Of a stretch of DNA of 64,000 nt, positions 13,501 to 27,000 are shown in pieces. The notes beneath the pieces were generated by a model, which was not told the origin of the DNA, made no database searches, and saw only the letters and a list, made by a program, of their open reading frames with translations. The translations under genes and the position numbers were made by a program. Where the stretch lies: positions 90,137 to 154,136 of the forward strand of contig JAOVVO010000123.1 in NCBI GenBank assembly GCA_028564675.1, read 5' to 3'. Position 1 is the stretch's first letter; each line of letters starts with the position of its first letter. The DNA comes from Onchocerca lupi. Lineage: Eukaryota; Nematoda; Chromadorea; Rhabditida; Onchocercidae.

Positions 13501-15104
13501 CTACAGAAATAAGGACAAACATGATGATGAGTCATTGCTGCTATTCGAGTAATTTTTTTTTTTTTTGCTGCTCTCGGGGTCATAGGTTATTTACTACTAG
13601 TGCACATCTTTTGTTGAAGATGACAGAACTCATTAGAAAAAATGATCTAACTCCTCATCATTTATTATATAGCTACTGTAAAAACCAGAAAAAATTACTG
13701 ATTAAAGGGAAAATATTGCAAATTATTTTTGAATTAAAATACAAAATCATTAAAGTTTAGATTACTGTATATGAAGTAAAGATTACTTATAATTAAGTTC
13801 AATTATAGATGCTATCTGTTTACTGTATGTATATCATTATAACAATCAAAAGTGGGGGGTTGCATATTATGAGTAACTTGTTTCACTTTTTACATACGCC
13901 CTATACAGTAAACCATCACTTTTTAGCAATTTAAATATTTTTGATTTCAACATTTTCGATATTTTAATTCTCTTTCAATTATTTTTTCCACTCTTGATCC
14001 CTTTTTTTTGAAGCATTTCTAACCCTTTTTCGACTAATATTAGCCAAAAAAAGATTTATTGCAAAGCATTTATAATTCTTTAAAACATTTCTAATTGTAT
14101 TTATTCGTTACATTTCTAGTTCTATTTATTCATCATGATTTTTTGGCTCTTTTATGAAATTGAAAAATGCGCAAATTATTCCATTATCTATAATTACAAG
14201 TTTGCGAAGTTTGTTGACTTTTTTGAGAAATAAATTATTATTTATATAGTGAGATTCGATTTATTCACAACTATTATATTCAAGAATACAATTTGCATTT
14301 TCTCAAACTTTATTTTTTCATGTATTTCAAAATTCTGTGTTCCAAAAGCATATACAATACCTGAGAATTTTATTATTTACAAATTTAGCATAAAAGGTCA
14401 TGAAAATAATGTGAAAAAAATGGAGCAATAAAGACACTAATAAGTTACAATTATTAAACACATTTACAATTTCACAACTAACAATTACATCGTTAGCTTG
14501 TGAAGAATAATGTACAATACAATCCATTCATTTGATTAAATAAAAATTGAAAAAAATTTTATTCAAAAAACAATCGGAATTGAATTGATTCTTTCATCTT
14601 AATACAATATTTCCAAATGTCGAAACAACATTTTCATAACTTAATCACTCCTGAAACTTGCTACTCTATCAACAGAAACTTAACAATTAAAGTGAAAAGA
14701 TACGAGTACCTGGAATATTTACGGTTTCAAGTTACAACGATTACGTCACAATCGATATTCGAAAACGTATTAATCTTTGAATGACCGGTTTTTTTTTTTT
14801 TTTTTTTTTCAAGATATTTGAAACTGATCCTTTTCTCAAAGAATTTGTCGTGCTGTAACGGAAAAGAAGAAAATTCCTAGCACAAATTAACAAATTGTAA
14901 TGCGAGACAACTATGCAAAACATTTCACAAGGAATCGATAAAAGAAGCGGGAAAGTCAGCACGACAATTCGTATCCTCAGCATTGCTGACCTCCCGCTTA
15001 GATAATCTTTTGCCGGCAAAAACTGAATATTTCACAAAATCTTACCATTTCCAAATTCAATCAAAAAAGACTAAACGTATATGCAAATGTGCTTCTTTTT
15101 CAAA

Positions 15105-18100
15105 CTACCACATTTTGTTCAAGCTACCTTTTGGTCTCGGAACAACGGTAGAATGTTGCAATACCGTAGCAGCCAATTCCTGAGGAAAGAAAAAAACTCA
15201 GAAATATATTTGAAAAAAAGCATAGAAGTAGAAGTGGTTTGATATAATCTGTTGGTAGTTCGTCAGGAAATAATTTATCAGATGTTGCTTCTATAAAAAC
15301 TGACAGTGCTGCTATTATATCTAGTTTAGATTCTAAGGACTCGGAAACAGTTATCTCTAATCTTCTTAAAAGAAGCCCTTCATCTAGTAGCTTAAGTGGT
15401 AGTTCTGCAGAGAATAGAATGGATCTACTTGGTTCTTCAAAATCAGAACCGGATCAAATTGCAAAGTACAAAACCGACCGACCTTAATCTAGAAAAATTC
15501 TAATTCAAATCTCGAAATTTCAATTTAAAGTTTAACTTATGCATATCTCACTTTCTCCACCAATTATCACTCCATTAATTGAGTTCTCACTTTAAACTTT
15601 TTTGTATTTCAAAACTTAACAATTGTTTGGATATGAAATGCGAGTAAATTTTATAAATCTTGTAAAATAAAGCTTTTACTCAATAACGATAGTTCAGAGA
15701 GCAGTAGAATCCAAAAAAAGTATAAAAAAGTTAATGTAAGAAAAAAATTCGGAAAATTCTGAAAAAGCATATGAACTTCATTCGGGTGAGGATTACTTAT
15801 AAATACTTTTCTACCGATTTCTAATCCTTTCAACATAGAAAAGTTTTTCTTTTTTCTCACAGTAATTAATGTAACAGATAAATGGCTGATACCAATAGCT
15901 TTTCTCGGGAAGTGAATTGGAATTATATTACACCAAAATCAAAAAAACTAAAACAAATAAATTAAGCCGGATAAAAAAGAATTTAAATTCTAAGCAATAA
16001 AAACATAACGTGTTTAATGGAAAAAGTTACCTGACAAAATTGCGATAATATGATAGCTGCGAAAACAAACTGCTTTGCTCGAGCATGGTCAAGTGTTACA
16101 TCAAGACTTTCCATTGCTTTGTGTGTATAAAAACGAAATTCATGCGGATGGGTAGAACCATTGATGGGATATAGGCGTTTACTATTGAAAGGTTTGAATC
16201 TAAAAAAAAAATGTTTATTAATTTCAACTTCTCTAAAATGTTTGTAATTTACTAAAGATATTTTGAAATCTTTCTGTTCACATAGTTCTAGCAATTTTAT
16301 TATGATAAAAAAATTAAGATATAATAAAATCATGATAAAATGGTTTAATGATTGATATTATATTTTTGTGAATCTCAATACAATAAAACGAAGTTAATCA
16401 TCGCAGATATTCATACATTTCACCTTCAATGAAAGATATGTGGAATTATTTATTACAGACATCTCAACATTTGCATTATCAAAAAAGTTGACGATAGTAA
16501 TATCGATAATAATAAATATCGAAAAAAGTTAAAATAGGATAATTCAAAATTACCGGTTTAATAAACCTCTCGACGAATTTGCTTCTTCTCTGTTAGCATT
16601 TTGTGAAAGCGAATCACCGGAAGATCGTAAACGCAACATATATTGTCGACTATTTTCCACGGCCTTCAACAATAAAACTTCCAACAAAAGAAAAAAGAGA
16701 AAAAATAAAATTTAGAAATCTTTCCAAGAGCAATCAACTGAAGGAAACTTACCTTCTCATAGCGTTCAGCCCTTGATCGTAGAAATTTGATTCCTCGTTC
16801 CAGCAAAATATCAAAACCATCAAGTGACGATGCGTATGCATCAATTCGCATCTTTAGAGAATCCATAATCTTTGAAAAAAAAAAAAAAAAAATAAGATGA
16901 AAGCATTGATAAACACCAAAATTTCTTACACTTCCAAAAGAAAGTTTTTTTTTCAAAAAATTTCCTTACCTACCTTAAAAAGATTTTTCACATTAGGCTG
17001 CAAATGCATGCATTGATCAAATAGGTAATGAGCAATAAGTGGTTGTGGATATGATGCAAGTGCCGCCAATACCGATGTTGTTTGCAATGTTACATATAAT
17101 GAATTATCAAGCATATTTTCCAAAGAACGGAGTACAGATTCCAGAAAAGGTCCAACACCTTTATAAAAATCAATCATTTCAAAAAAATATAATTCTATGA
17201 ACAAACAAAAAAATTATCCTGGTTAGTATAAATTACACTTTTTCATCATGTTCCGCTGCCTAGCAAATCGTCTATTATTCCAAACAGGAAAAAAATTTTC
17301 CAAATTTTAGACAATAAACAATTAATACGGCAACACTAATTAAACAAATATATTGTCAAACTATATCATTCTTTACACAAAAATAGATATCAGCAAAAAA
17401 TAATTAATATATAATTCAAATATGAATTATAAAAAAAAGGAACATGTGGATTCTGTAATCCTCAAGGAAATACAGCCATATTATCATTTTTTTTTCCTCC
17501 GGATGTTGTTCGGAGACGTGCAAAGATTAGATTTAACCAGAACACTTTGATTCAAACTTTTGATTAATCTAGAACAAGCAAATACGAATGTATTTCAAAA
17601 ACTACCTCGATTTTCAAAACATTCGATCGGTTGTCCTAATGGAGCAAGATATTCATCATCGTCGTTCTTCTTTGCATCACCTTTAAAATTATCATTTTCC
17701 GATTCTGGTGGTATAGTTTCAGCTTTCAACTCCTCAAGATACTGAATACGTGAATCAATTAAAGCCAAATTTTCTTCCAAAGAGTGCTTTACTTTTGTTG
17801 CTGGCACTCTATCCAACAATGCCATAAAAGTATCTGTATCCTGAATGTACGACTGATTTTTTAAACATTTTGAAACTTCTAAGATATGAACGAATGGGGG
17901 TTCCCTGTCTTCCTCAGAAAGATTGAACTAAGAAATCTTTCCAGAATAAAAGAAGAGTCCAGAGCAAGACTAAAAATTTACCTACAAAACTCTTCAAGAA
18001 GGAATACGTCCAGTTAATAATAATCGTATCATATAAAATCACAAGGATTTCCATCAATTGACATAAAGAGGCATTAGAAATTTAAAACGAACTCTTTTAA

Positions 18101-21100
18101 AAAATTTCTAACTAAACTGCACCTCAATTTGCCCCCAACCTCTCAAAACAAACGAGCGTGCGATCTCAACATCAGTATCACAAGTAGCGTTAGTGCTTGC
18201 GAAACTTCCTTTATCTGAAACTGCTTGTGAAGATGCTTCATTCATGCCGACTGTGTTAGGATTGATTGCTTCGGTATCAGTTTCTGATAATTCTCCATAT
18301 GCAAATTGAAAATAATCAGTTGAAGAAGTCATCATCATAAGCGATTTGGGTCTAAATGAATAAGAGTTCAGCCAAACAACAAGCCAAGAAAGTAACTAGA
18401 TAAATATATCTTGACAACTGCAGAAAAAATTTTTGTAAAATGATAGCTTAGTGATTTGACAATAAATGATGAACAAATAGTTCATAAAAGATAAAAATTA
18501 ATATATCCTTCAATATTTTAGACTGCAACAGCATAACATACGATTTTCATGGAACTAACGTTAAAGGTGGTATAATCAATTCTTCATCATCCAAAACTGA
18601 TGAAGAATCTGCAATATCGTATGGAACGTTGCTTCTTGATGATGATTCTTGTTTTCCCAGTTCTGGTAGTGGAGTATGTTGACGTAAACTTTCAGTAGTA
18701 GTGTGAGCTTTTCGGTTCATGAAGTACCGATTCAAACCATTTCGCGCTGAGGCCATTGATGAGCGTATTGAAGAATGTCGCGTAAATGTCTAATAGATTT
18801 ACTGACAGATAAAAGAACTGAACAGAACCTGTATGTGACTTTGCCAAACTAAGATATGAAAAACATGTTCCAAAACATATCTACTTGGTAGAAATGAATT
18901 ATATGACCAAATCGACAAACTTAAAACCTATTAGCGGATAACATCACATAAGAACTCTTCTGGATAAATATGCGAGAATCCAAAGAAAAAAACATACAAT
19001 CTTTTTGTTTAAATTAAAGTTTGCTGGAAACTAATGTTCTGGATCCTGATTGTAACTCTAGCAGATTCTTTTCACAAAGCTATGTACCGAAATTTAGAAT
19101 TAAAGCTTTACTTGAAAATAACAAAAGTTTTTTTAAGAATAAATCACTCACGCCATTATAATTAGTGGAGCTTTCATCATCTGAACTTAATTTCGATAAA
19201 ACAAACGTAGGACTGCGACCATCATAATTCCAAACCCATTTTTCATTACAGGCGTCTGCTGTTTGTTGCACATAATTTCGACATTCAGTAAGATAAACAT
19301 GAAGAGTTTCTTGAGAACACAACTGAAACATATTTGAAATAAATATTAGTGAATAAAATGACTTCAAATAAAAATAAAAAGAAAAAGAGAGCTTAGCACA
19401 ATCAAAAAAGCCATGAATGTATTTGAAAAAAAAGATTTAGAAACTTACTGCTGAAGATTTGTAAGTACATTCAGGAATAAATGTCAGTAAAGTTTGAGCA
19501 GCCGTCCTTACATAATTCTGATTCTTTAAATGAATCGTTTGATTAGGTTGTAAAAATGTGCAAGGCACAAGATATCTAAAAAAATTGAATTCCGGTAAAA
19601 TTAATAGTAAAGTGAATCTCAATTAAGATACCAGATCTTCTAAAATGATGAAATTATAAAGTAACTAAAGTGAAATATAACTGATGAATTATTAGAAAAT
19701 AATTACAAAAAAATTATCTACTTGAAAACAAGATCGAGCATGAAATCTTCGCATCGTAAATCAATCAGCGTTCTCATCAATGATAAACTAACTTGGCTGA
19801 GCTGCAAAAAAACAACAACAAAATAAGAAAAACTCATTGAAGCATACCCTTAAAACTGAATATTTTAGTCTGCTAGATTTTACAAAGAAACTCTTCACTT
19901 TCAGAAAAATGTAAGCATCATCATAATTTATTAAAGCCGATCACGAAAAATAATTTTGTGATCCATTTGATTAATAACTTTGAATAGTTTTTGCGAAAAA
20001 AAAATTGTGTCGTTAACGAGGATAAACCAGAATGGTAAAGTAAACAAAAATTTTTGATTAAATAAGAATAACAGTTGATGGCAGCAAAATAAACCCGATT
20101 TCCGGCAGATATCCTTTCCACGATGACGTCAAGCACCTTTTTATTATCTTCACAACTTTCAATAAGAAGCAATTTTATTATTGCCTGTATAAGGGCTGGC
20201 TCAGTGACGCTATCCAAACAAAGATGATAATAGACTGTTGATGAGATAAGCTCATCCTGACCACCCTGGAAAAATTCTCAGTAGAATAAAGTTTCAAACT
20301 GCCCTGTTTATTGAAATAAAAAAAAAAATTAGGAATGTAAATAAGCTAGTGTTACAGAATCAAATTCCTTTTGAAATCATCCTAAGTTTCAAATTTGAGA
20401 AAGATGGATTGCTAATTTATTCCACATAAGAATAATACCTGTAGCAATGAGGGTAGAACAACAGGAAGCAAAAACCCGTGATAAATGTAAGTAATGACCT
20501 GTGATACAACATAGCTATGAGCAACCTAGAAACACATTGTTCAGAAGATGACAACAACTATCTCTTAATTCACTATGAAAATTCATAACATATGTTTTCA
20601 ATCTCTTCTTCTAGAAAGAAATTTATTTTGTATAAAGAAAACAGAAATTTTATAAATCTTCATTAATAGTTATAATATTAATAACCTGTATAACGGCATT
20701 ACAGAAAATTAATGATGATTGGAAATCCAATAAGCTGGAATAAGAATCGATGTTATCGGCATTTATTTTATGCCAATCATCGCTTACATACAATATTGAA
20801 CCAACTGAGCGTGATAGTTGGGAAAAGCAACCCGAAAGACCAGTAGCAACCACTGGACAAAAGTTTGACTATAATAGAAAGCTTTATACAAATTTTAATT
20901 CAATGCAAGGTTAAAGCGTCGAAATAAAATAAAATGAAGGGAAGAAAAGTTTGAAAATTTTTCTCCATAAAATTTGCAAAATATCAGAAAAAAAAAATTT
21001 TTGAAGAAATCAAGAAATTTGTTGGATTTTGATCCCTTTTATTTCATTCAAATGCCGACACAAATTAAAGAGCTATTTGATAATCGAACGCAAGTTTTGC

Positions 21101-23181
21101 ATAGATTCTCTCTAATAAGAAATTCCTCATAATCCCGGACACATCTCATTTATTTCACCTAGTGATTGTCAATTTTATAATTATACATTCGATTTGACTA
21201 GATCCGTCTATATTCATCTTAAGAGAAGTTAATAATGAGTTGAAAAGCTTTCGCAAACCTTTGTAGCAATAAATGCAGCAATATGTTTCAACCGTCGTGA
21301 AACAGAAAGTATCAAAAGTAATGCATCACGAGCTAACTGTCCAACTTCACCGGAATCATAAAGGTATGGGATTAATAGGTTGAAGACTAAAAACCGCTCA
21401 TCACCATCACTGTCAAAATCGAAAAAAAAATGCAATAATGTCGCATCTTCTGCTAATTTTGTGCAGATCTGAAATATCCAAGTGCTTTCCATATGGAGAA
21501 TAAAAATTCGTATATTTTTAAAGTACAGATCAGTTTTCTTTTTTTGTTTTTTCAACTTATTTTCTAAACAACATCAAATATTTTAAAAATTTCATGCTAC
21601 ATTCATAAAATAATGTATATATATATTAAGTCTACATGGTACTAACAAAGATAATATATATTGTTCATTACAAATACATTGTTTTTTATTTTACAAATAA
21701 AATTTATTTGAAAATATAATTACTCCACTGTTTTTAGCTAAATCAAATAGATTTAATAAGATCATTTGTCACAAGTATCAAATATTAACCTGATTTAAAA
21801 GTAAAACAAAATGTTTATCCGTATTAGATGGAGTAAAATTCCTTTTTTCTGCACTCTTCCTACACCAATCCAATAATTTCATCAATGGAAGCAACATCGG
21901 CTTATGTACGAGTAAGCAGTGATTCTGTGTATGACTTTCTCCAACAATGATTTCATAAAGATGAATCAGATTAACCTAAGGAATTTAAACTATTGCATTA
22001 ATATTTTATTGAAACAAATAATCACAATGCTACTATTTATAAAATATTTACAGCGACGAAAAATGTAACTACTGAATTGATTTTCAATTTGACACATTTA
22101 GAGATCTACAATGAAATCATTAAATTTTAAAACGAAACCTAAATATTGCAAAATTTATTATTTTTGACTGGATAGCTGATACTGCAAATGATAAATTTTA
22201 GCAAAATGAATGTTCTAATGTTTAATCTATATAATGCACGAAGAAAACTTGGTAAAAAAATCTTAGTTTAATATTACATAAAACTGATCAATATGACATC
22301 TATCATGCACTGCTGATATGATGTCATAACAAAATCGAATGAATAAATCTCTACAATAGTGTTGCCCCTGCTAAAAAATGCTCTGATTTTATACATCCTA
22401 TTTTTCTTTTATTAAAATCATTAATCTATAGATCAATTAACATACCTGACATGTTGCTGCCAGAAAATGCGGAACTGCAATTGCCCAATCAACTACTCGT
22501 TCCATAATTTGATGAGTAAAATGACGATCCAATATAGGTCCAATAGCAGATTCCGGTTGAGCATTTGCTTCCATCATTAACAACTGCACTGTGCAACTTA
22601 AATGTCGAAATACAGCTAGCACCTAGAAAAAAAAAAATTTTTATAATACTTCAAGAATGAATAATAAAAATCAATTTGGTTGGTACGCATTGTGAATAAT
22701 TGTTGGAGTAAATATGTTCTATGGTCAAATTGTTGTTGAAGTTCTTTAAGCTTTTCTTTATTAAGACGAAAAGAATGAGCATAAAACCATTAAAAAATGA
22801 CTTCAAACATTGCTTAATGTAATCATAAATTATATTTGGAATGATTTAATTAACTTTAAATTATGCTTGAAATCGTAATCCATAAAATGTACTTTAATCA
22901 CAAACTTTTTCGTAGTTAATTTCTTCGTCATTTTCCAGTAATTTTTCGGCTGCTTCCCAATGTGTATCGAAACAGCTTTCCCATGAGCATGGATCGGATG
23001 CAAAATCGACATTCCAATGAATATCCGATTTCGAGATGATGAACGATGCAGGCGGTGAAGGAATGGGTGAATCGTCAAGCTGTTCAGCGGATGTCGATTC
23101 GGTGGAAGCTGGAATGGGTGACGTGACCTGTGATGTGCTCGCCACCGAAGTTGAACCTAATTTGGAAAACCATCGTCGCAT
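15105..23181 (-). CDS. FHIP1: FHIP/FAM160-family protein (FTS and Hook-interacting protein, FHIP1 type), complete, 18 exons
   Basis: FHIP proteins join FTS and Hook adaptors (FHF complex) and link Rab5-type endosomes to dynein. Exons (minus): 23181-22906, 22622-22446, 21975-21790, 21468-21259, 20868-20686, 20525-20439, 20265-20095, 19801-19722, 19575-19449, 19322-19152, 18789-18560, 18351-18123, 17840-17606, 17158-16974, 16869-16753, 16663-16554, 16199-16031, 15179-15105; all phases match, total 1005 residues (family about 970-1040). Landmarks: DPCSWESCFDTHW near residue 55, then QLARDALLLILSVS, CPVVATGLSGCFSQL, SLIFCNAVIQ, SVTEPALIQAIIKLLL, LRCEDFMLDLVFKYLVPC. A low-complexity Ser/Thr/Asp linker occupies roughly residues 500-650. 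The C-terminal GPFLESVLRSLENML, LASYPQPLIAHYLF and PNVKNLFK block is also typical. The ATG sits at an acceptor (TTATAGGT), suiting trans-splicing. The exon ending at 18560 uses a GTTAGT donor, required by phase. Neighbours suggest no operon. Identity very sure; FHIP1 rather than FHIP2 is likely. Confidence 0.93.
15249..15487 (+). pseudogene. Unassigned open stretch antisense inside the last FHIP1 intron
   Basis: About 79 serine-rich codons are open on the plus strand, from just after an in-frame TAA to a TAA at 15485-15487. The translation begins SVGSSSGNNLSDVASIKT and ends KSEPDQIAKYKTDRP. The composition is protein-like and unlike the flanking AT-rich intron. The only ATG is late and no convincing splice acceptor precedes it, so it may be a gene fragment, an exon of an overlapping gene, or chance. 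I do not recognise the family. Confidence 0.35.
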
Positions 23182-23810
23182 ACCTATAACAGAATTTTGA
23201 CAAATTCAACAAATAATGATTTCAAAAAAACATTAAAACGCTGAAAACAATGATATTTCTGAATTTATCAAATAAGTAAATAAGGCAGTTAGAATACTTT
23301 AAATAACAAATAAGGCCAGATGATACCACTTGGTCAGTGGCATCTAAAAAATTGAATATTTTCAAAGATTAAATCTATTTACATCCAATAAAAAAAGCGT
23401 AAATTTCGATTCATTTGTTTAACAAATATTTATCATAGCAAACTGAATAGACCGAAAGAAAGTCCCGAATCAACTCGTACCAACGCGAGAAAACAAATTT
23501 CTTGAAGTATAGCTGCAATAGGTAGCAGAACAACGCTTCGCAACCAAATATCAATTAGATATAAAGATGGACTTGATTTACGATATCTCGGGAATTGGAT
23601 TTGGTATTGCAAGATATTTTAATTTGCAGACGTTTTGAAAGTTGCAGTTTAACCATCAGATAAGATGAAATGATGATTATGAGAAATTTATTGCTTAAGA
23701 GGAACACATCCATTTGTTTCCCTATGTGTAAAGCACCATTCATTCTTTTAATAATCTGTTTTAAAAAACTTCAAATATTTTATTTTATAATTTTCTACTA
23801 TAATCTACCT

Positions 23811-24040
23811 ATATAAATAAAAATGTAAATGTGCACTGTTCATTCCAACATAATGTTTCAAGTTCTTCACCAATTGGTTTGAAATTTTCGATGCAACGTT
23901 GCATTCGAGTAGGCGCGTATTTTTGTGTAGATAAGGTGCGTGTTTAAGAACTTGGCTTAAGAACTTGAAAATTGTTTACAAATTTAGAGGAAGATTGTTT
24001 AGGAACCTAAAAACAGTGGAACGTAGCCGGCCCAGCTAGT
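23811..24040 (+). repeat. Dispersed repeat, copy 1 (possible non-autonomous Helitron/Helentron-like element)
   Basis: It starts CTATATAAATAAAAATG, contains the perfect 12-bp palindrome TGCAACGTTGCA followed by TTCGAGTAGGCGCGT, and ends GCCGGCCCAGCTAGTG. Related copies lie at 44918-45140 and 49813-50170. The junction of a GGCCCAGCTAGT-like end with a CTATATAAATAAA-like end resembles termini seen in short Helitron-like repeats of other invertebrates. The class is inference; the repetition is seen directly. Confidence 0.6.
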
Positions 24041-27000
24041 GCCTAATACACTGTAGAGCGTGGGCGGCTAACAATAATCAAGTGACGCATCAGTAGCGAC
24101 TGTAAAAAATTTAAAAATTTAATTTTTTTTAAATTTTATTTCTTCGTTCTACATATCACTAGATTTATTATTATTATCATGAACAATAGAATTAAAATAT
24201 TAAGATTGGTTTTCTCTTGCAAAACTAATGATATTTTAATTTGGCAAATTGATAAAACATATTTTTATTTGATTTTTTATAGCAAGTTATATGTATATTT
24301 TTTATTTTAGAAATGCGTGAATAGCTGAAGTAATTAAGTGATGCTTAGGTGCTATTAATAATTAGGTATGAGTGGGTTGCTAATTAGGTGATACGTAGAT
24401 TGAGCAATAATAATTAAGTGATACGTGGATAAAAAGCACTGGAAGATATTTCCAGATCTTTAACAACTGTGCATGCATGTTGGATAATGGAAAGTTTTCT
24501 CAAAAATGTAATAAACGATGGGATAAAAAGATGGATGAATTTAAAAAAATGATTGATTGAGTGACAAAATTGGTTAATTGAAACTTTGTGATTGAAAAAA
24601 AGAAGAAGAAATAGTACTAACTGAGAATCCAAATGTTCCACATTGTCATCATCATGTCACATCAATTTTCATTGACTGAAAGAAAAGGATAGATGTTTAC
24701 ACGCTAGATTCGAATCACCAAAATATAATCTCTGAAAAATTAAATCTTTTATTGTGATAAAATTTTATGAAAAAAAAATTGGAAATTTCAAATCAAATTT
24801 TTCGAAAATTTGAAAAAATTGTATTAACAAAAGATTGTTTTAAAGCCCTTCTCTTACCCTCTATAAGATTAACAGTGCAAGCAAATGATCGCGTAAAAAT
24901 AGAAATCAATTAAATTAATTTTAGGAAACAGTATGTATATGCAAGAAGAAGAATGAAAAAAGAATGATATTTATTTTTGACCTATTGATCTGCAAAATCA
25001 ACTCCTATTTAAGATGCCAGTCGATTCGGAATTAATTTTTCACCTATTAGCCTGCAAAATTAACTTCCTTCTAAGTCCGCAATCAAGTGGTAACAATAAC
25101 TTGTGATAATACTGTACATTTCAAGCACTTAATCTGTTAGAAACAACATTCCAAATCTCACATTTAAATTTGAAATTTCGACTAAAAATGTCAAAAATAA
25201 TATTTATTGCACTTTAATAGGATGAAACAATTTTTTAATTTTTGGACCGAAGTATCACCTGAATGCACATTAGGAAATAGGAAATATCCAGATGATGATA
25301 TAATAAATTGATTCGGAAATTGCAAAAAAAAAAAGTTAAAAAGGAATTATTCATCAAAAAAACATAAAAATTTTTAAACGATCTGAAATTCTATCGACTA
25401 TTTTAATGGAGATGTTGGAGATCTAATTACTTGAGAAGTTTCATGCTTCTGGATTGGATAAAAGTTTGTCTGCACCGTGATATATGTACAAATCAATGGA
25501 TTACAAATATTCCAGACATAAAAAACGAGTGTAAAAATTCAATTAAACTCGTCTAGAATAGCTTTGCAATGTTTTGCGAGTTTCGGATGACAAATTTACT
25601 TGTTACGGTATTTTAGATTTTCAGGTAAAATGGAATCAGAAAAGGATAAATATATAAAATTCACAAAAAATGACAAAATATAATTGTAACAATAAACGAT
25701 AAAAAAGATCAGAATAATAATGATATTATTTTGATCTGGAAAGCTGCGAATCGAAAATCTGGCATTAAGAAAATCCCTTGAATTCTCAAATATTTTTAGG
25801 TGAAATTACGATCAGAAATCCAAAATCTTCGATAGTAACAGCAAGAAAGAAAATAAAAAGAAACAAAATTGTATTTGCTAGAAATAAATGATTAATTGTT
25901 TTCTCATACGCTTTAGAATTTTTTTGTAGCCTTAAGGCTCGTCAATCAATTATCCTACAGTAATTAATCAATTTGCTGATCGTAATTTTACCTAGAAATT
26001 CTGAGGATTTTCCTAATAGTCAAATCTTTGTCCATTGATTTGAGCTTTTCTAATCTGCGACATTTGCTCTTCTCGTAAATTAAACAAGCAATTCGCATGA
26101 ATGCTTATCAGCTGGTTGTTTTTAATTTAATTTGTTGAAAATTTAGATTAATTTGTTGGACATTTGTGTAACATTCACATGCGACATTTTTATTTATTCT
26201 ATCTTCATAGAAGACTTACACAAAACGATCAATTTGTCTACTTCTTTTAAAACAAAAATAAAAATGTAGCATCTGTTTGCTGAATGATCAATAAAAAAAA
26301 AAAAAAAAAGTTTGGAAAGGAAACAGTCATTTTCACATTCTCTTTAAAATCTTATTTTTTCTTTAAATACTTTACTAATGATAATAATTTGTTAGAAGTA
26401 ATTTCCTATCAATTAATTAACAATTCCCATGACATTAATTACTTTAAACATCCATTAAATACGTGTTCGATTTGATGATTACGTGAAATTATTGGCATAT
26501 TTTCTATTTCATACGGATATCGATTTTGGACGGTTATTGATTTTGGAAGATTGATTCCCACCAAAATAATTTCCAATCATTTTTTTTATTTTTTTTTAAT
26601 GTAAAAAGAAAAATAAAAAAAAAATAATAAATCAACATTTCTTCGCTTAACATGCAATTTTGCAAGCGCAAAATAGTACAGTGGAGAAAAAAAATTTAAA
26701 TATAATATTGGTGCAACGCACTATAATACATTACAATCAAGCATGCAGTATAGTGCAGTACAATGCAGCGCAAAGTATGATACCGATATCGACAAATATT
26801 AAGTTATTAAGTATTAGAATGACATTTATTAAATCTTATTTTAATTCTTATTAAATCTTTTCTCCAAACTTTATTAAACATTACGGTTATATTAAAGTTT
26901 TTTTTTTCATTATTATTAAACTTTTTTTCATTTATTAAATCTTATTTAAATTTGCATTAGAATTCTTCCGAAATAATTGTTCAGAAATCATATTTTACCC

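Larger units (their letters stand above)
7971..15104. other. Gene-poor interval between bZIP and FHIP1
   Basis: Seven kilobases with no gene I can support. It contains a degenerate direct repeat (9916-9985 versus 10112-10185), an inverted pair around 9500-9600 and 10250-10330, a CT microsatellite at 10557-10583, GGTACCAT motifs near 11356-11402 and 13351-13370, and one exon-like open stretch at 13050-13184. Other short open frames look like chance. The part just above 7970 may hold the bZIP promoter and 5' exons; the lowest part holds the FHIP1 3' untranslated region. Confidence 0.5.

Noticed and set aside
24700..24720. Possible tRNA B box (GATTCGAATC)
   Set aside because: No A box, acceptor stem or anticodon arm around it.
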